64,000 nt of DNA from Patiria pectinifera (lineage: Eukaryota > Echinodermata > Asteroidea > Valvatida > Asterinidae): NCBI GenBank assembly GCA_029964075.1, contig CM057141.1:7936001-8000000 (forward strand), read 5' to 3'. Below, piece by piece: positions 24,104 to 53,749 of this stretch. The notes below the pieces were generated by a model. The model made no database searches. It saw nothing but the letters and a program-made list of their open reading frames with translations, and had not been told where the DNA came from. The position numbers and the translations under genes are program-made. Position 1 is the first letter of the stretch, and the number at the start of each line of letters is the position of its first letter.

Positions 24104-27100
24104 CTGTGTTAACAAACAAAAAATGACAACAAACATCTTTTATAAAGTCATATCTTCAGAAACAAAGTTGAAAGTACCGGTAATCAATTGGTTTTCTGTA
24201 AATAAAAACATTTAAACAGAGAGCTTAAGCTGCAAAGAGCAATAGTGCATGCTTTTATTTAACAGGCCCATGGCATGAATTCTACTTGGGAACATACTTT
24301 GTGAAATCTTCTACTCCTCTTAAATGTATGAAACCAACTTGACATCCCTTTTTGGCAAATCTTATTGAAAAGTGCAATTCTTTAAACATTTAAAATTGTC
24401 CATGCTTTTCTGGACAAATGAGGGCGATGTTGCTGTGGATGTCATTTCAGGGAGACACTGTTCAGTTTAGGGGTTTTTTGTTCAAATTGTGAACCCAAAA
24501 TTTGCTCATTGAAAACATCTGTGAAAAAATTTGCTCATTTGCATACTCATTACTGCCATGTAGTGAAACAACAACAATTGCCAAAGAGAAGAAAAAGTAC
24601 GACAGCCAAATATCCAACATTCTGGCAAATTTTTGTGTGTTGAAATAGCTGTAACCATAGAGCAAGGAACAGATTTTTCTGCCTGAAATGACATCACACT
24701 TTTGCTCGTAATTTGCATTAGCATAAAAACAAAAAAGGCACCAAAATGCCCTTAAAAATGGAAAATAAAAATTGAAAATTAAATGGGACACAAAGGTGCA
24801 TTTACAAGGACTGCATGAAAAAAAATTACCTTACATGGGCCTTTTAAGAGAGAATTTGTTTCAAAAAGTTACGGAACCACAGAAATCTTTACCATGGAGC
24901 TTGAATTCAACAAGACAAGCTTGATTCAGAATGGTTATTCACTGGAAGTCTTTTCATGTATCTGGTCTACACAATGGGCCGGATTTAGCCCATTCAATTG
25001 CATTAGAAGGTAGTCCTATACAACAGCACTGCCCAGCTCAGTCAGTCAGTCAGTCAGTGAGATCGGTACAAAGACGACATTAGGCTGGCCCTCTGGGACC
25101 AGCAAATACTTCATGGCTGACCTGTGTTTGAACTTTCCCCTTTGACCTTTGTCTTGGTGCTCTTATTGAGTGTGCTACCCTTCTTCCTCGGTCGTCCTCG
25201 GTGTTTCTTCTTGGGACTCTTGAGGGGGCTGTTGCTACTTCCACATCGCTCTGACTTGGTCGACAACTGACAGCCAAACAAATTGACAAAAACGGAAATA
25301 GTTTTTGGATGACAATTTTCCGTTGATAAGTATTCAAAATATGCATTACAGACACACTCTCGCAAAATGTGGTCCGGCAGCTTTCTATACAAAAACCTCG
25401 TTGGCTCGGGGTTTTGTATGTAAACCTTATCAGTCAGCCGATCACGCTCAATTGACTTCGGCCAAACCGCAGTCCCATCATAAGAAATAAGTTAACAATG
25501 TTAAGGCCAAAAAAAAAAAGTCTCCGGTTTCTGGTATGCGCGCGCGTCGCCGTAGCCATGCGCGTCGGCAAAATGAAAAAGGTTTTTTTTCAATACAAGA
25601 TGATGTTTCAAAACCGCCAAACTCACTGGTTTGCCTGGAATTCTGCTGCTGCACAATTTTAACGTGTTTTTAGATGGGGTTATGATCGAGAATAAGATTT
25701 ATGTGGCCTCTCTCGACTCCCATATATTTGCACTAAGTTTAGTCGGGCACCATTTGCAGTCATCAGCCGACATTTGAAGCCAAAAAAAAAAAAAAAAACA
25801 GGTAAAAAAAAAAAAAAAGCCGCGTCACCGCACCACTTTTGGGGCAAGCTCCATACCAGAAACCGGAGACTTGTTTTTTTTGGCCTAACCGGACCATTTT
25901 TTCCAAGAGTGTGTCTCTAATGGACGATAAAACTGTGGATGTGTTTCTGAAGGTGATCATAGTATACTGTTGAAAAATTTGAGTATTCGTCCACTGACCT
26001 ATCTCAAAGCAGTTTTGTTAAAAACTTAAAAATATTCTTCCATTTTGAACGAACATCCTCTACAGTACCCTTACACTTCCGTTATCCTATTGTTCAAGTC
26101 TTACCCGTCTGAGATGTGTCTCAAATTCACTGGCGCTGTAGTAGTCAGGTCTCTCTCTCTTCACCCGACCCGTCCGTCGGTTTTTATTGTTTGGATCTAG
26201 AAGGAAGAAATATCTTACATATCATAAATGAAGATCGTACGTCTAGACTTAAGGCCTGTCAATACTCCACACAAATGCAAATATGATGTGAACAGGCATG
26301 CAACTGGGAATTTAGACAAAACGAGGAAACTCCAAACCACACAAGACTTTGTACAGCATTTTTCAATTTGTAATGTCATTCATGAGAAGTAAAAAACAAG
26401 GAAATCAGCCGATCCTAGGAAAAGTTGCATGCCTGTGTGAATTTGTCGTCACAAAACTTTCACTGTGAAATTCGTGTTTTGAGTTTGCGCCAAGTAGGAA
26501 TCGGTCCTTGCATGTATGGCATGTTAATCTGTGGAGCTGTTATGTCCCAATCATAGTTCATACCCAACTACTGTTGGTATAATCCTACTTCTAGAATTAG
26601 AAGGCTTCTCTCCGTCAGCCTTCTAGCGTGGTGGTTTTTTGGGAGTCAGCACGCTATGGCTTTTGGAAATGCCCTTTGATAGACAAAATACCTTTGTCTG
26701 AAATTCCACTTTCTGAAACACAAATCTACCCAAAAAAGTTGAGCTGGTGAACTGTAACTCTGAAATGTTTTAGAATGATTGACATTTGGATCATGGGACA
26801 ATTTTTTTGGTGGAAAATCTGAGTTATACTCACCAACCTCGCGTTGCCGATCCCATGAATACAGCGGTCATGTTCATGTGTGTTTAAGTACATGTATGTT
26901 GCGCGTGCGCTGATCTTCGCGTGACCTCAGCAGGTCAACTCTACATTCGGCTCAAACATTTGGCATGGAGGGGAGATTGTATGCTTTGCATCGCGAAACA
27001 GTACATGTACATCATGATGTATGTCATTCTGGCGCACTGAACATGCTGCGCTGTGTCGTTACAAGTTGTCAGTTTTGGTGGACTGTTTTGTACATCATGA

Positions 27101-28313
27101 TGTACATGTACTGTTTCGCGATGCAAAGTATACAATCTCCCCTCCATCCCAAATGGTCGAGCCGAATGTAGAGTTGACCTGCTGAGGTCACGCAAAGATC
27201 AGCGCACGCGCAACGTACGTAAACACACATGAACATGACCGCTGTATTTGTTGGATCGGCAACGCGAGGTTGGTGAGTAAAAACTCAGATTTCCCACCAG
27301 AAAAATTGTCCCATGATCCAAATGTCAATCGTTCTAAAAACATTTCAGAGTTATAGATCAACCAGCCCAACTTTTTGGGTGGATTTGTGTTTCAGAAAGT
27401 GGAATTTCAGACAAAGGCATTTCGTCTATCAAAGGGCATTTCCAAAAGCCATAGCGTGCTGACTCCCGAAAAATCACCATGCTAGAAAAAGCCTTCTAAT
27501 TCTAGAAGTAGTACAATCCCAACTACAGTTAAACTATAGTAAGGACTGTCGCAACTTTACTTTGAAACGTCCTAACTACAATTGGGACCATGCTATAGTT
27601 GGTGCATAACAATTCTGAGTTGGCTGGAGAAAGAACCTCTTCTTTGCCATGTCTCATACGATTCTAGTGATTTTCAAGTTCTACGTCTGACTACCTGATG
27701 ACTGCTCAAGTTTGGCATGGTAGACCCGCCGCTGGAAGAACTCATAGCCACAGTAACACGCCTTGCAGGCCACTGGTACCTAACGACAAGAACAGTTACA
27801 AGCAAATACGAGTGAAAATGTAACATGACATGGCGTGACATGGGTTCCGGAAACAGTTTCAGTTTATTTTGAAACCATTATCACAGAAGTTTGGAAAAAA
27901 ATTTGTGTCCACTTCTAATGTTCACAACAATGTTCACGCGTCAGCAAAATCTTTCACAAAACATGGGTTTTAACAAAAATAGCAAAATATCAATTAGGCA
28001 GGATACACTTGAGAAGTTCAGATTTCCTAATGTGAACACACTTTTTCCATAAAAAGAAACTAACAATCTGGATAAAATTAATACTTACAGCTTTCAGTGT
28101 TCTAAATTTTACGTATTCAAATTGTGATTGCCAGTGTGGAAAGCGTTCGATTACCCACAAAAAATGCAGCAACAATTCAAATTGTTTACAAAGAATTTTA
28201 AAAAAACACACCAAATAGGCAAATGGCAAGATGGATATTAAAATGAACAGCCTAGCCCCTACATGCCCTAGGCCTACCTGTTGATCGCAATGTGGACATT
28301 GTTTCAGCACCAT
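23913..28313 (-). CDS. C16orf87: C16orf87 / UPF0547 family protein, 5 coding exons
   Basis: Joined minus-strand exons 28313-28278, 27779-27695, 26196-26105, 25248-25122 and 24103-23913 give 176 residues (human about 154). Residues 6-24 form a small cysteine-rich zinc-ribbon-like head (CPHC at 6-9, CKACYC at 17-22, with DQQVPVACK as in human). The middle is basic and carries an AT-hook-like RGRPRKK at 88-94. Residues 120-145 hold the conserved tail block EVDVYANMS..LAEINRK. The product after 146 is longer than in human and unique. The biochemical role is unknown; the basic middle suggests a nuclear or nucleic-acid-binding protein (inference). It is head to head with the ALT gene, as I recall for human C16orf87 and GPT2. 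Confidence 0.9.
25122..25248 (-). CDS. C16orf87: C16orf87 orthologue, coding exon 4 (AT-hook-like)
   Basis: 127 nt coding for RCGSSNSPLKSPKKKHRGRP and onward, phase 1 out at ACAG|GTCAGC. Two overlapping acceptors exist on the minus strand (tcAG then agAG). Only the second keeps phase with exon 3, so I chose it. If the first AG is used, an undetected exon must lie between. Confidence 0.75.
25505..25885. mobile_element. PIF/Harbinger-type MITE, copy 2 (intronic)
   Basis: 381 bp with the same GGCC...AGTCTCCGGTTTCTGG inverted ends as the copy at 17577, here flanked by TAA on both sides (25502-25504 and 25886-25888). It is inverted relative to copy 1 (the GCGCGCG end is on the left) and lies in intron 3 of the C16orf87 orthologue. 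A-runs inside it are expanded. No transposase. Confidence 0.85.
26105..26196 (-). CDS. C16orf87: C16orf87 orthologue, coding exon 3
   Basis: 92 nt, phase 1 in and phase 0 out. Codes for basic sequence including RRTGRVKRERPDYY, corresponding to the human RRRTERVRREK region. Acceptor ttccttctAG, donor CGG|GTAAGA. Confidence 0.85.
26586..27510. repeat. 0.9-kb near-perfect palindrome in an intron
   Basis: Left arm 26586-27021 and right arm 27091-27510 are reverse complements at roughly nine of ten positions, around a 69-bp unpaired centre (27022-27090). Shared blocks include TACTTCTAGAATTAGAAGGC at the outside and GTACATGTACATCATGATGT at the inside. It lies in intron 2 of the C16orf87 orthologue. 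The open frames on both strands of the arms (near 26965-27195) are mirror images and not genes. Origin could be a MITE of two inverted arms or an inverted duplication. Confidence 0.9.
27695..27779 (-). CDS. C16orf87: C16orf87 orthologue, coding exon 2
   Basis: 85 nt, phase 0 in and phase 1 out. Codes for VPVACKACYCGYEFFQRR and following residues, completing the cysteine cluster. Acceptor cgttAG, donor CAG|GTAGTC. Confidence 0.9.
28278..28313 (-). CDS. C16orf87: C16orf87 orthologue, first coding exon
   Basis: Codes for MVLKQCPHCDQQ and ends at the donor CAG|GTAGGC. The ATG has A at -3 and G at +4. On the minus strand the bases just before it (ttttctctctgcAG) look like an acceptor, so a further exon, non-coding or adding a short N-terminus like human MSATRAKKVK, may lie upstream. 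The start is therefore provisional. Confidence 0.85.
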
Positions 28314-29151
28314 ACTGCAGAGAGAAAACCCACGAAAATCACTTCATACGACAACAAATGTAATGTCCTCCTTACTCCTAAAACTACAAGTTTCAAGACT
28401 TGCTTCATCAAACCAAATTAAAACGCATAATAACTGTATTTCCTTTTATTTAATGAACTTTGATCCGAGCTGACAAAATGAAAGAGCCTAGTCCACGTCC
28501 ATCCACCACATCGAGTCATGATCTAGTCTAGTCTGATATCCGATCAGCTTTTACCTCTAAATGGAGTTTCCATTTTTCAAAAGGGGTAAAGGTATAATTT
28601 TTGAGAAGGTACATTTTAGTTCTTATGCTCATAGAGTCATTATAGCGATACAATTCATTTATAAATTTTGACCTTGGATGTCTTGATCAATTGTTGTTGT
28701 TTTTTTAGTTTGATGTTACTTTTAAAATATTTTTTTCTCGTTTTTTAGACATCCCTGTTATGACGTATTAACAGTGCCTACCCTTGTACAATATGATGCG
28801 CCCCCTAATCACAGCTGATGGAAACAACTTTGCTGGTGCAAAGTGGTGCTGCTGAGTCGTATTCCTTTTTATTACGTTTCTCTTCCTAAAAATAGCTCTT
28901 AGAACATGCCGAACCAAAGTTAAGATATCCAAGCTCCGATACGACAAATTTCGACCTGGAATTCTCGTTAATTCTTGACGTAATTTGAGTGCAAAGGTAG
29001 GAGTGGTGGTGATAACTTTTGGTTGTGGATTTTGCGCCTGTGCGGTGAACCCTAACCTCATCCATTCACGTTACGTACGCACCACAGCCACAGCGCGTGG
29101 TTTTTCTGTGAACCCGTGGAACGTAAAAGAATCCGCGCCAACACCGCAAAG
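28314..29151. promoter_or_regulatory. Shared head-to-head promoter interval
   Basis: 838 bp separate the first coding exon of the minus-strand C16orf87 orthologue from the ATG of the plus-strand ALT gene, so both promoters, and any non-coding first exons, should lie here. TGACGTA half-CRE motifs occur at about 28760 and 28977. No TATA box is obvious at a suitable distance, which fits a housekeeping-type divergent promoter (inference). Confidence 0.5.
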
Positions 29152-47649
<18,498 letters not shown>

Positions 47650-48467
47650 GACAAGTTTAACCCCTCCTTTACTGCCACCATGATAGTATTTTTAACCAAT
47701 TTGTATTGCCAAAGGTTGTACTCAAAGCGCGGTCCCCTAGTAATATATACACATGTACACTGTATGCTATTGAATAAGCACCTTTACACCCTTTGATCTG
47801 TAAAATGTCAGTTTCAAGCATACAAATTTTTTTCAACTCCGCTTTAAACTTCATCGGATTTTTTCGACGGAAGGTGTTGTTTTTTTTGGTTTTTTTACAT
47901 TATCTCACCCATTTTAAAAGAAACACTCATGTGAGTGTATTTTCAGACACTTTGAATTTTTCTGTGGTGTTTTTCACAATGAGTACAGACGACATTTCAT
48001 CTTTGGGTGAATGGCAGAGGCAGTATTTTGCCTCTGTGTTGGCCTAGTGGCACACCAAGTCATGAGATACCAGAACTGAAGTTTAGCGGTACTTCTTTCG
48101 GAACATATTTTTAAAAATTGAATGAAATAGCCTTCTGCTTAGCAGGTGGGTTGCAATTTTAGAAGTTTTAAACTCCATTTTTGTTTTTAGCGTGGCCTTT
48201 TCTTTCCAATTTTAGTTCAGAGAGACACGGAATATACTATTGAACTGCTGTCTCTTTTCAATGCTCTTTCACTTTTTGGACTTGAAGAATTTTTGTTTTG
48301 TTTTGACGTTTGGTTTAATTTTAAAAGAGGGGAATAGTTCTCTTGTACTTCCCCCCTGTTACCGATACATGATTCTTAAAACATTTTTGATGGTGCCCCA
48401 GATTTTAAATTACAATTTTTTTAATTGGGATTAGAAAATGTAGAGTTGTAGAACAGAGTTGCGTTTT

Positions 48468-48630
48468 CAATAGACCCAAGACCTAAGACCTAATGAGGTA
48501 ATGGCTTTGTTTACATATGCGCTTTCCGAAAGGAGCGAAGTCGGGACGCCAGATGAAGTAGGGACCATCTACCACATAGGAAAGCGCACATGTAAACAAA
48601 GCGTGACGTCATTAAGTCTCAGGCCTATTG
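48468..48630. mobile_element. Palindromic MITE carrying CRE and forkhead-like motifs (copy 2)
   Basis: 163 bp. The right arm reversed reads CAATAGGCCTGAGACTTAATG, then ACGTCACGCTTTGTTTACAT and GTGCGCTTTCC. The left arm is the same with a few changes (TGAGGTAATGG in place of TGACGTCACG). It shares the arm core with the element at 11640. Confidence 0.75.
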
Positions 48631-49186
48631 GACACAAAGATGTAGTTCAGTGAGTAAGTGTGCTGCAAGATTCAAAAGTGGACTGGGGAATCTGTCAACA
48701 GGGGGCGCCCTTCAAGTTAAGCGTGACAAAAAGTATGTGTATGCATTGGACACTGCCTGTATGTTTTACATGTGCAAACTCCAGTGACCATCGTAAACAC
48801 CCTTACATACCGTGACCTGCATGACCAAACACCCAACTGTGTTTCCTTAGAATTGTGTATGCATATATTGGCCAGTCTGAAGATACTTCATGTACTGTCT
48901 GCTGTGCATTGAGATCTGTGTCTCTAGAGCCGTGTATAGAATAGTTGCAACATGACAGGTACCAGTTTGGGATGAAATTTTGTGGTCCCAGAATGGGAAA
49001 AACATCCTATTATGCAAAAACTGGGGTTATCTTGATCGCATTATCAACAGTGGTGACAAAACTAGAGAAAGTTGTGTTTTTTTTGCAAGTCCCTTAACGC
49101 TTTGACACTCATAAACCAAGATGGACACAAAATGGAGTCCAAATTGATATTTGTCTCCATTCTCGCTATACATGGCTGTGTATTGA

Positions 49187-49327
49187 CACTATGGCTAAGT
49201 CCGAATTACTTGGCTACGGCTGGATATTAGTACACATGCGCCTATTGAAGTGGCTGCAGCCACTTCCCATAGACAGGTGCATACTTCTAGCCGTAGCCAA
49301 GTCATTCGGATGCGGCCTAAGCAGTGG
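49187..49327. mobile_element. Palindromic element with perfect 20-bp centre
   Basis: Arms share TCCGAATKACTTGGCTACGG. The centre at 49247-49266, GAAGTGGCTGCAGCCACTTC, is perfectly self-complementary. About 140 bp, in the probable ALT 3' UTR. The family is not identified. Confidence 0.75.
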
Positions 49328-50063
49328 TGATCATTGTGTATGAGTAGTTTATCTTCCCCCTGTTTGCATTGCATGGTGCCCTGCTTACGTGGTAAACGTT
49401 ACTATGAACGTGTCATTCATTTATGGGTATCAGCCTATTGTCGTTTTATCATCTTGCTTTTGTTTTCCTCTCTGAACAGTATTCAAAGCAATAGTGTGAA
49501 ATTAGAAGAAGAAAAATGGTGCTGGATATTTGGACTGATGGAACCAAAAACAAGGACAGTGCGTTGAATTATTTGTACATTGCATTCATTAAGCTGTTTT
49601 GGAAGCCGGAGTAGAAATTCAAGCCATTTATAATAATGAAAGATTTTCAAATCTTCATAAAAATTATCTCGTGGAGACATTGGTCGTAACATACATGGAG
49701 AGCAGACAAAGCTAGAATTCTGAAATAAAATGTCGGTGTTTTTATTTAGTGTCAGATGCAAGGCCATTCATTTTTATTTTGAAATTGCTTGAAAATTGCT
49801 GCTATTGGACTTGACTGGCAATCAATGATTTCTTTCTTTTCTTTTTTTAAATTTTAACTGCCGGTGTGATTTTGGTATCTTGTTTTATTCAAATCAAGAG
49901 GTTTTTCCCCTTCTTTTTTTTTGGGGGGGGGGATTGGATTAATTTGTTTTTGTTTTTTAGTGATGGGTGATTTGCACTGAATGAAATGCACACTGTACTT
50001 GTTCTTCCCTTTTAAGAACGTGTTTAGTTGAAAAGAAATGTGTGTGTTGAAAAGTCATCAAAA

Positions 50064-50073
50064 AATAAATAAA
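50064..50073 (+). terminator. Candidate ALT poly(A) signals (overlapping AATAAA)
   Basis: Overlapping AATAAATAAA, 2.4 kb after the stop, followed within about 60 bp by T- and GT-containing sequence. One of several candidates, so low certainty. Confidence 0.3.
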
Positions 50074-50335
50074 TACCTCTGTGAAGTATCTTGCTTTACA
50101 GAATTATTTTGCTTCCAAATATATTTCAATGCAATGATTGATTGACTGCAGTATTTATTATAAAAACATACTTATCCGATATAATGAAAAAAAAACCGCA
50201 CAAATGAAATTGTTGATACTATGTAATTGACAAATTCTATTAGCTGATGTATCATTTATGTAATATATACAAGTATACATATTTTATTGGCTGTTTAAAA
50301 TGTGTTAATAATAAACCCTTTGAAGTTTAAGAAAT

Positions 50336-51272
50336 TAACAAACTGTCTCCGGATTTCATTTTTGAATTTGGCTTTTTTGAACTGTTAAGAAAAGTCTTAT
50401 TTGCATTCTGTCAAGGTCTTATTAATTATAGGATTTTAAGCAGTAGTAAAAACAAAAGAACGAGGACTTCAATAGAATTTTGGTAACATTAATAGAATTG
50501 GATGATTCCCATGTAAAATCTTTGCTCCCTTTAATTCAAAATATTAAATAAAGGTTTAATATTTACATTTGTCTTTTTTAAATGAAGGAGCTCGGAGGTG
50601 GCCCTTTTTTCTCCAAGATGGCAGATGGATTCTTCCCTTTTCTCAACTCTTTTGCAGATACTTTTGTGTTCAAAGGAGTTGCCGCCCTTTATACCAATGT
50701 TGAACTGGCATACACGGCTACAATTTTGTTGGAAACAAAAAGACAAAATATATTGCAAATGTATGATAAAAAGGCGGATACAAGAAATTGTGTTTTTTTT
50801 ACTTGGCCTAATACACCAAGCACATTAATTTCCCATTTCAAAACCAAATAAATCAAGGTTGAGAAGGATAGCATACTCGGTGAAGATTTTACTAACAACA
50901 TGAGTCTATAAATTTACCTGAACAAGAATAATTCTGATATGAATTTGTTTTTTAGGAAAATCGTCATTAAAAATTTAAACCTGAGTTGACTGCCTGGATG
51001 GTATAACTTTAATAAGACTTCACTTTCTCCAAGCAAATACAGTCATCAATCAAGCCCGATTCATTGATTCATTTGCATATGCAAATTATTGAAAAGCATT
51101 TCAGCAAGGAATAATATAATGTCCATGCAAATTATTCAAAATTTGTTAAAATATTAACCCTCCACCAAATTGTTGAAAAAGCTAAAAATTGCATGGAATT
51201 CAGCTCTGAGAAATGTAACATGCATCTGTTGTTGCAAGCCACCAAGATTGATTTCATAGCACCGATAAGGAT
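50336..51272. other. Non-coding stretch, nothing recognised
   Basis: AT-rich DNA. The overlapping short frames near 50531-50901 on both strands show no family motif and are treated as chance. Confidence 0.4.
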
Positions 51273-51282
51273 CCTAACATTC

Positions 51283-51999
51283 TAGTCTGGTTCCCAGACC
51301 AAAAGATTCTGACTATTTCTGATGAATCTTAGGTCCGGTAGCCTCCGGTAATACATTGTATTACAATTTACGTCACGTGACTAAAACTGGTGGAATTCCC
51401 CCTTTTTCCGAAAATTTCCGAAGTTAGCCGAAGTCGTTTGGTCGACAATCGGATAGCGCCCGAGTATTTCCGAGTATATAATATAGGTTTAATTAACTGC
51501 TAATTGCTTATTAATTTTATTTTAAATGAGTTGATAATTAATATTCATTGCTTTCATTTAGAAAACTTGAAATTCAACGACGATTTTGTGCATCAAATAT
51601 ACTCGGATCGTATGGGCGAACTTTTTGCTGCGTCATGTACAATTTTGAATTTGACGACCGTTACCGAGATTTTCCAAAACTCGGTCTTCATTCGGCTCCG
51701 CCTGCTAACAGTGCTATTTGGGTGCCTAATTTTGAAGATTCCAGATCAACATTAGTCAATGTTATCTTACAGAAACATCAAACTGTATTATCATAACTGT
51801 ATGATATTACGAAGCAAGTGATTTATTTAAAAATTTGATCAGAACATTAAAAGCTACAAGCGATAAAGCGAAATCGGAAACGAAGCCGAGCTTTGAAAAA
51901 GGGCCATCGATGTCGTCATGTTTATTTTTAGCCACGGAGGCTGCCTGACCTAAGATTCATCAGGAATAGTCAGAATCATTTGGTCTGGGAACCAGACTA
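51283..51999. mobile_element. Non-autonomous DNA transposon, 65-bp TIRs, perfect 10-bp TSD
   Basis: 717 bp. Both ends read inward TAGTCTGGTTCCCAGACCAA and continue as matching inverted repeats for about 65 bp (to AGCCTCCG) with about five mismatches. The flanking CCTAACATTC is perfectly duplicated (51273-51282 and 52000-52009). A 9-11 bp duplication fits Mutator-like elements, though the terminal sequence alone does not prove the family. The interior is AT-rich, with two short overlapping frames that look non-coding. Confidence 0.9.
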
Positions 52000-52009
52000 C
52001 CTAACATTC

Positions 52010-53095
52010 CGGCCATTTTGAAATTCAAGATGGCCGCCATCTGCAACACTTATTATTTTGTCAACATCTTTTTTCTTGTTCCTGAGGTTCTAATTAAGAT
52101 ATCTAGCTAGGTGGCATGCTCTTATCATTCGGTGCCAACGGGACTTAATTTCACGCCATAAGCTCCCTGACTATACTGCATCCAAGTAGTAAACTGAGTA
52201 TACTTTGGTTTTCAAAGCGTGGGTCCTGTGGTATCCCTTGCTACGCCCGAAGCTTTTCAGCGCTGAATCCTTTGCGTGTATGGTGTCCATGTTTTCCTAC
52301 ACCTTCTTCAATAGCCAAAAGAACTGGTTGTGTTGATTCCTCGCCTGTGGAGTTCAGAGATGTGACACGCATGAGTGATATTTATTCACGTCCACAAAAT
52401 ATCACAATGCTTTTTAAAGAGATATAGACCTCTCTCATAGGACGCCATCTTCGTAGGAAAATTATAACTGCGTATTCAACGCCATCAGGTGCGTCCGCGC
52501 GCAGTGTGCAAAATGCATAGATATAGAATTTTAAAATGGCAAAATGTTCTAAACACGCGTACATGTTGCTCGAAATTTCTTCGAAATACGGCGCAGGCGA
52601 TACGCGTCACGAAAATTTGACGCCCAAAATGCCGATGCACTTGACAATTGTAGAAAGTGACGTCATTTAAGAGAGACTTTATTCGTCATCATTCCATCCA
52701 GGATATCTAAAAATCTTGAAATGATTTCGGGATATCTTAAAAACATTTCGAGATATATTTAATCCACTAACAAGATACCTTCAAATCTCTGAAAGGTAAA
52801 TTTGCATAATCTTGAAATGACTGGGGGTTCTTGATATAATGAAGACATCCTTATAAAAATGATAAAATAATCGGAGATACTGTAATAATTAACAGCTACT
52901 GCTGCAACTTTAACAAATGCCACTTATTCTCGTAAAACAGATACAAGAAAACGGTAATGAATAAGTGCATAAAATCATCATACGCCTCAGTTTGAACACA
53001 ACTTCAACTACCATCACCGTCACCCGACCCTCGCCAAAATCGAAAACTCCCTAGTTAACAGAAGGAAATTGAACTGGGTATACTTAAGCATATAG
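52010..53095. other. Non-coding stretch, nothing recognised
   Basis: No conserved frame or repeat structure. Several GATATCTNAAAAT-like phrases near 52700-52800 are weak. Confidence 0.35.
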
Positions 53096-53106
53096 TATGG
53101 AGGTTC

Positions 53107-53370
53107 AAAAGTAGACATCTGCTTTTCTGCTAACAGGATAGCAGAAAAGCAGATTGAACGCTTTGCTAAAATGCATGTTTCTACGTTTCTGCTTTTCTGC
53201 TATCAGAAAAGCAGGTTTTACTTTTTACTGACGCGTGACGGTTCAAAAACGGACATCTGCTTTTCTGCTACCAGAAAAGCATATTGAACATTTTGTCACG
53301 GCGCGGTTGTTCAAAAGTGGCCATCTGCTTTTCTGCTACAGAAACTGAGCAGATTGAACGTTCCCGAACG
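53107..53370. repeat. Cluster of four CTGCTTTTCTGCTA hairpins
   Basis: Four successive units each carry CTGCTTTTCTGCTA followed within a few bases by its complement (AGCAGAAAAGCAG, with changes in the last two). They are linked by GGTTCAAAAGTNGACAT on one side and ATTGAACGYTT on the other. Each unit can fold into a stem of 10-14 bp. Confidence 0.9.
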
Positions 53371-53505
53371 CAACAATGCCACTCTAGTACCCACCAAAAC
53401 ACGGACGGTTCCAAGTGACTCCGCTTCCGTCATGGCGTCATCACAGCTTATGTCCGAATCTCTGTCCAATCCATAGACTGTTTTATGCACGTAGCCAGGC
53501 AATGA

Positions 53506-53745
53506 AGACTTTCTCAAGCACATGGACGGCAAGGAGATTTTGACGAATCGGCCATTGTCAAACATTCCCACATCAACGACCACAAAGTTGATTTGGATGC
53601 GGACGAACTCATCGCACCGATCCAGTTCTGGCATCCAAGACGCATACGGGAAGCCATCGAGATACGCAAGAACAACACAGTTCCGCAAGACATCGGGTTT
53701 CACCTCAACGACATCTGGCTCCCACTCCTCCAGACAACTGTCAAA
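53506..53745 (+). pseudogene. Penelope-like retroelement C-terminal remnant
   Basis: One frame reads DFDESAIVKHSHINDHKVD, then FWHPRRIREAIEIRKNN and DIGFHLNDIWLPLL. The spacing ESA-x-KHS, then a short gap, then RRIREAIEIRK, then a hydrophobic end resembles the end of the GIY-YIG endonuclease module of Penelope-like elements, as I remember the family. The GIY-YIG motif itself and the reverse transcriptase are not visible, and a TGA at 53503 closes the frame upstream, so it is a fragment. Confidence 0.5.
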
Positions 53746-53749
53746 GACA

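Larger units (their letters stand above)
47650..50335 (+). other. Probable ALT 3' UTR and downstream DNA
   Basis: No further coding exon follows the TGA at 47649. AT-rich sequence with two palindromic elements (48468-48630 and 49187-49327). AATAAA signals at 49724-49729, 50064-50069, 50068-50073 and 50310-50315 are candidates for the transcript end. Their spacing suggests a long 3' UTR of 2.1-2.7 kb if an earlier signal is not used. Confidence 0.45.

Noticed and set aside
26941..27195. Paired frames on both strands encoding nearly the same peptide
   Set aside because: They are the two arms of the 26586-27510 palindrome read in opposite directions, not a duplicated gene.
29116..29151. Upstream extension of the ALT frame to a GTG at 29116
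   Set aside because: The extension has no ATG; the ATG at 29152 with A at -3 begins a typical presequence.
53311..53703. Minus-strand 130-codon frame
   Set aside because: It is antisense to the Penelope-like remnant, which has the recognisable protein pattern on the plus strand.
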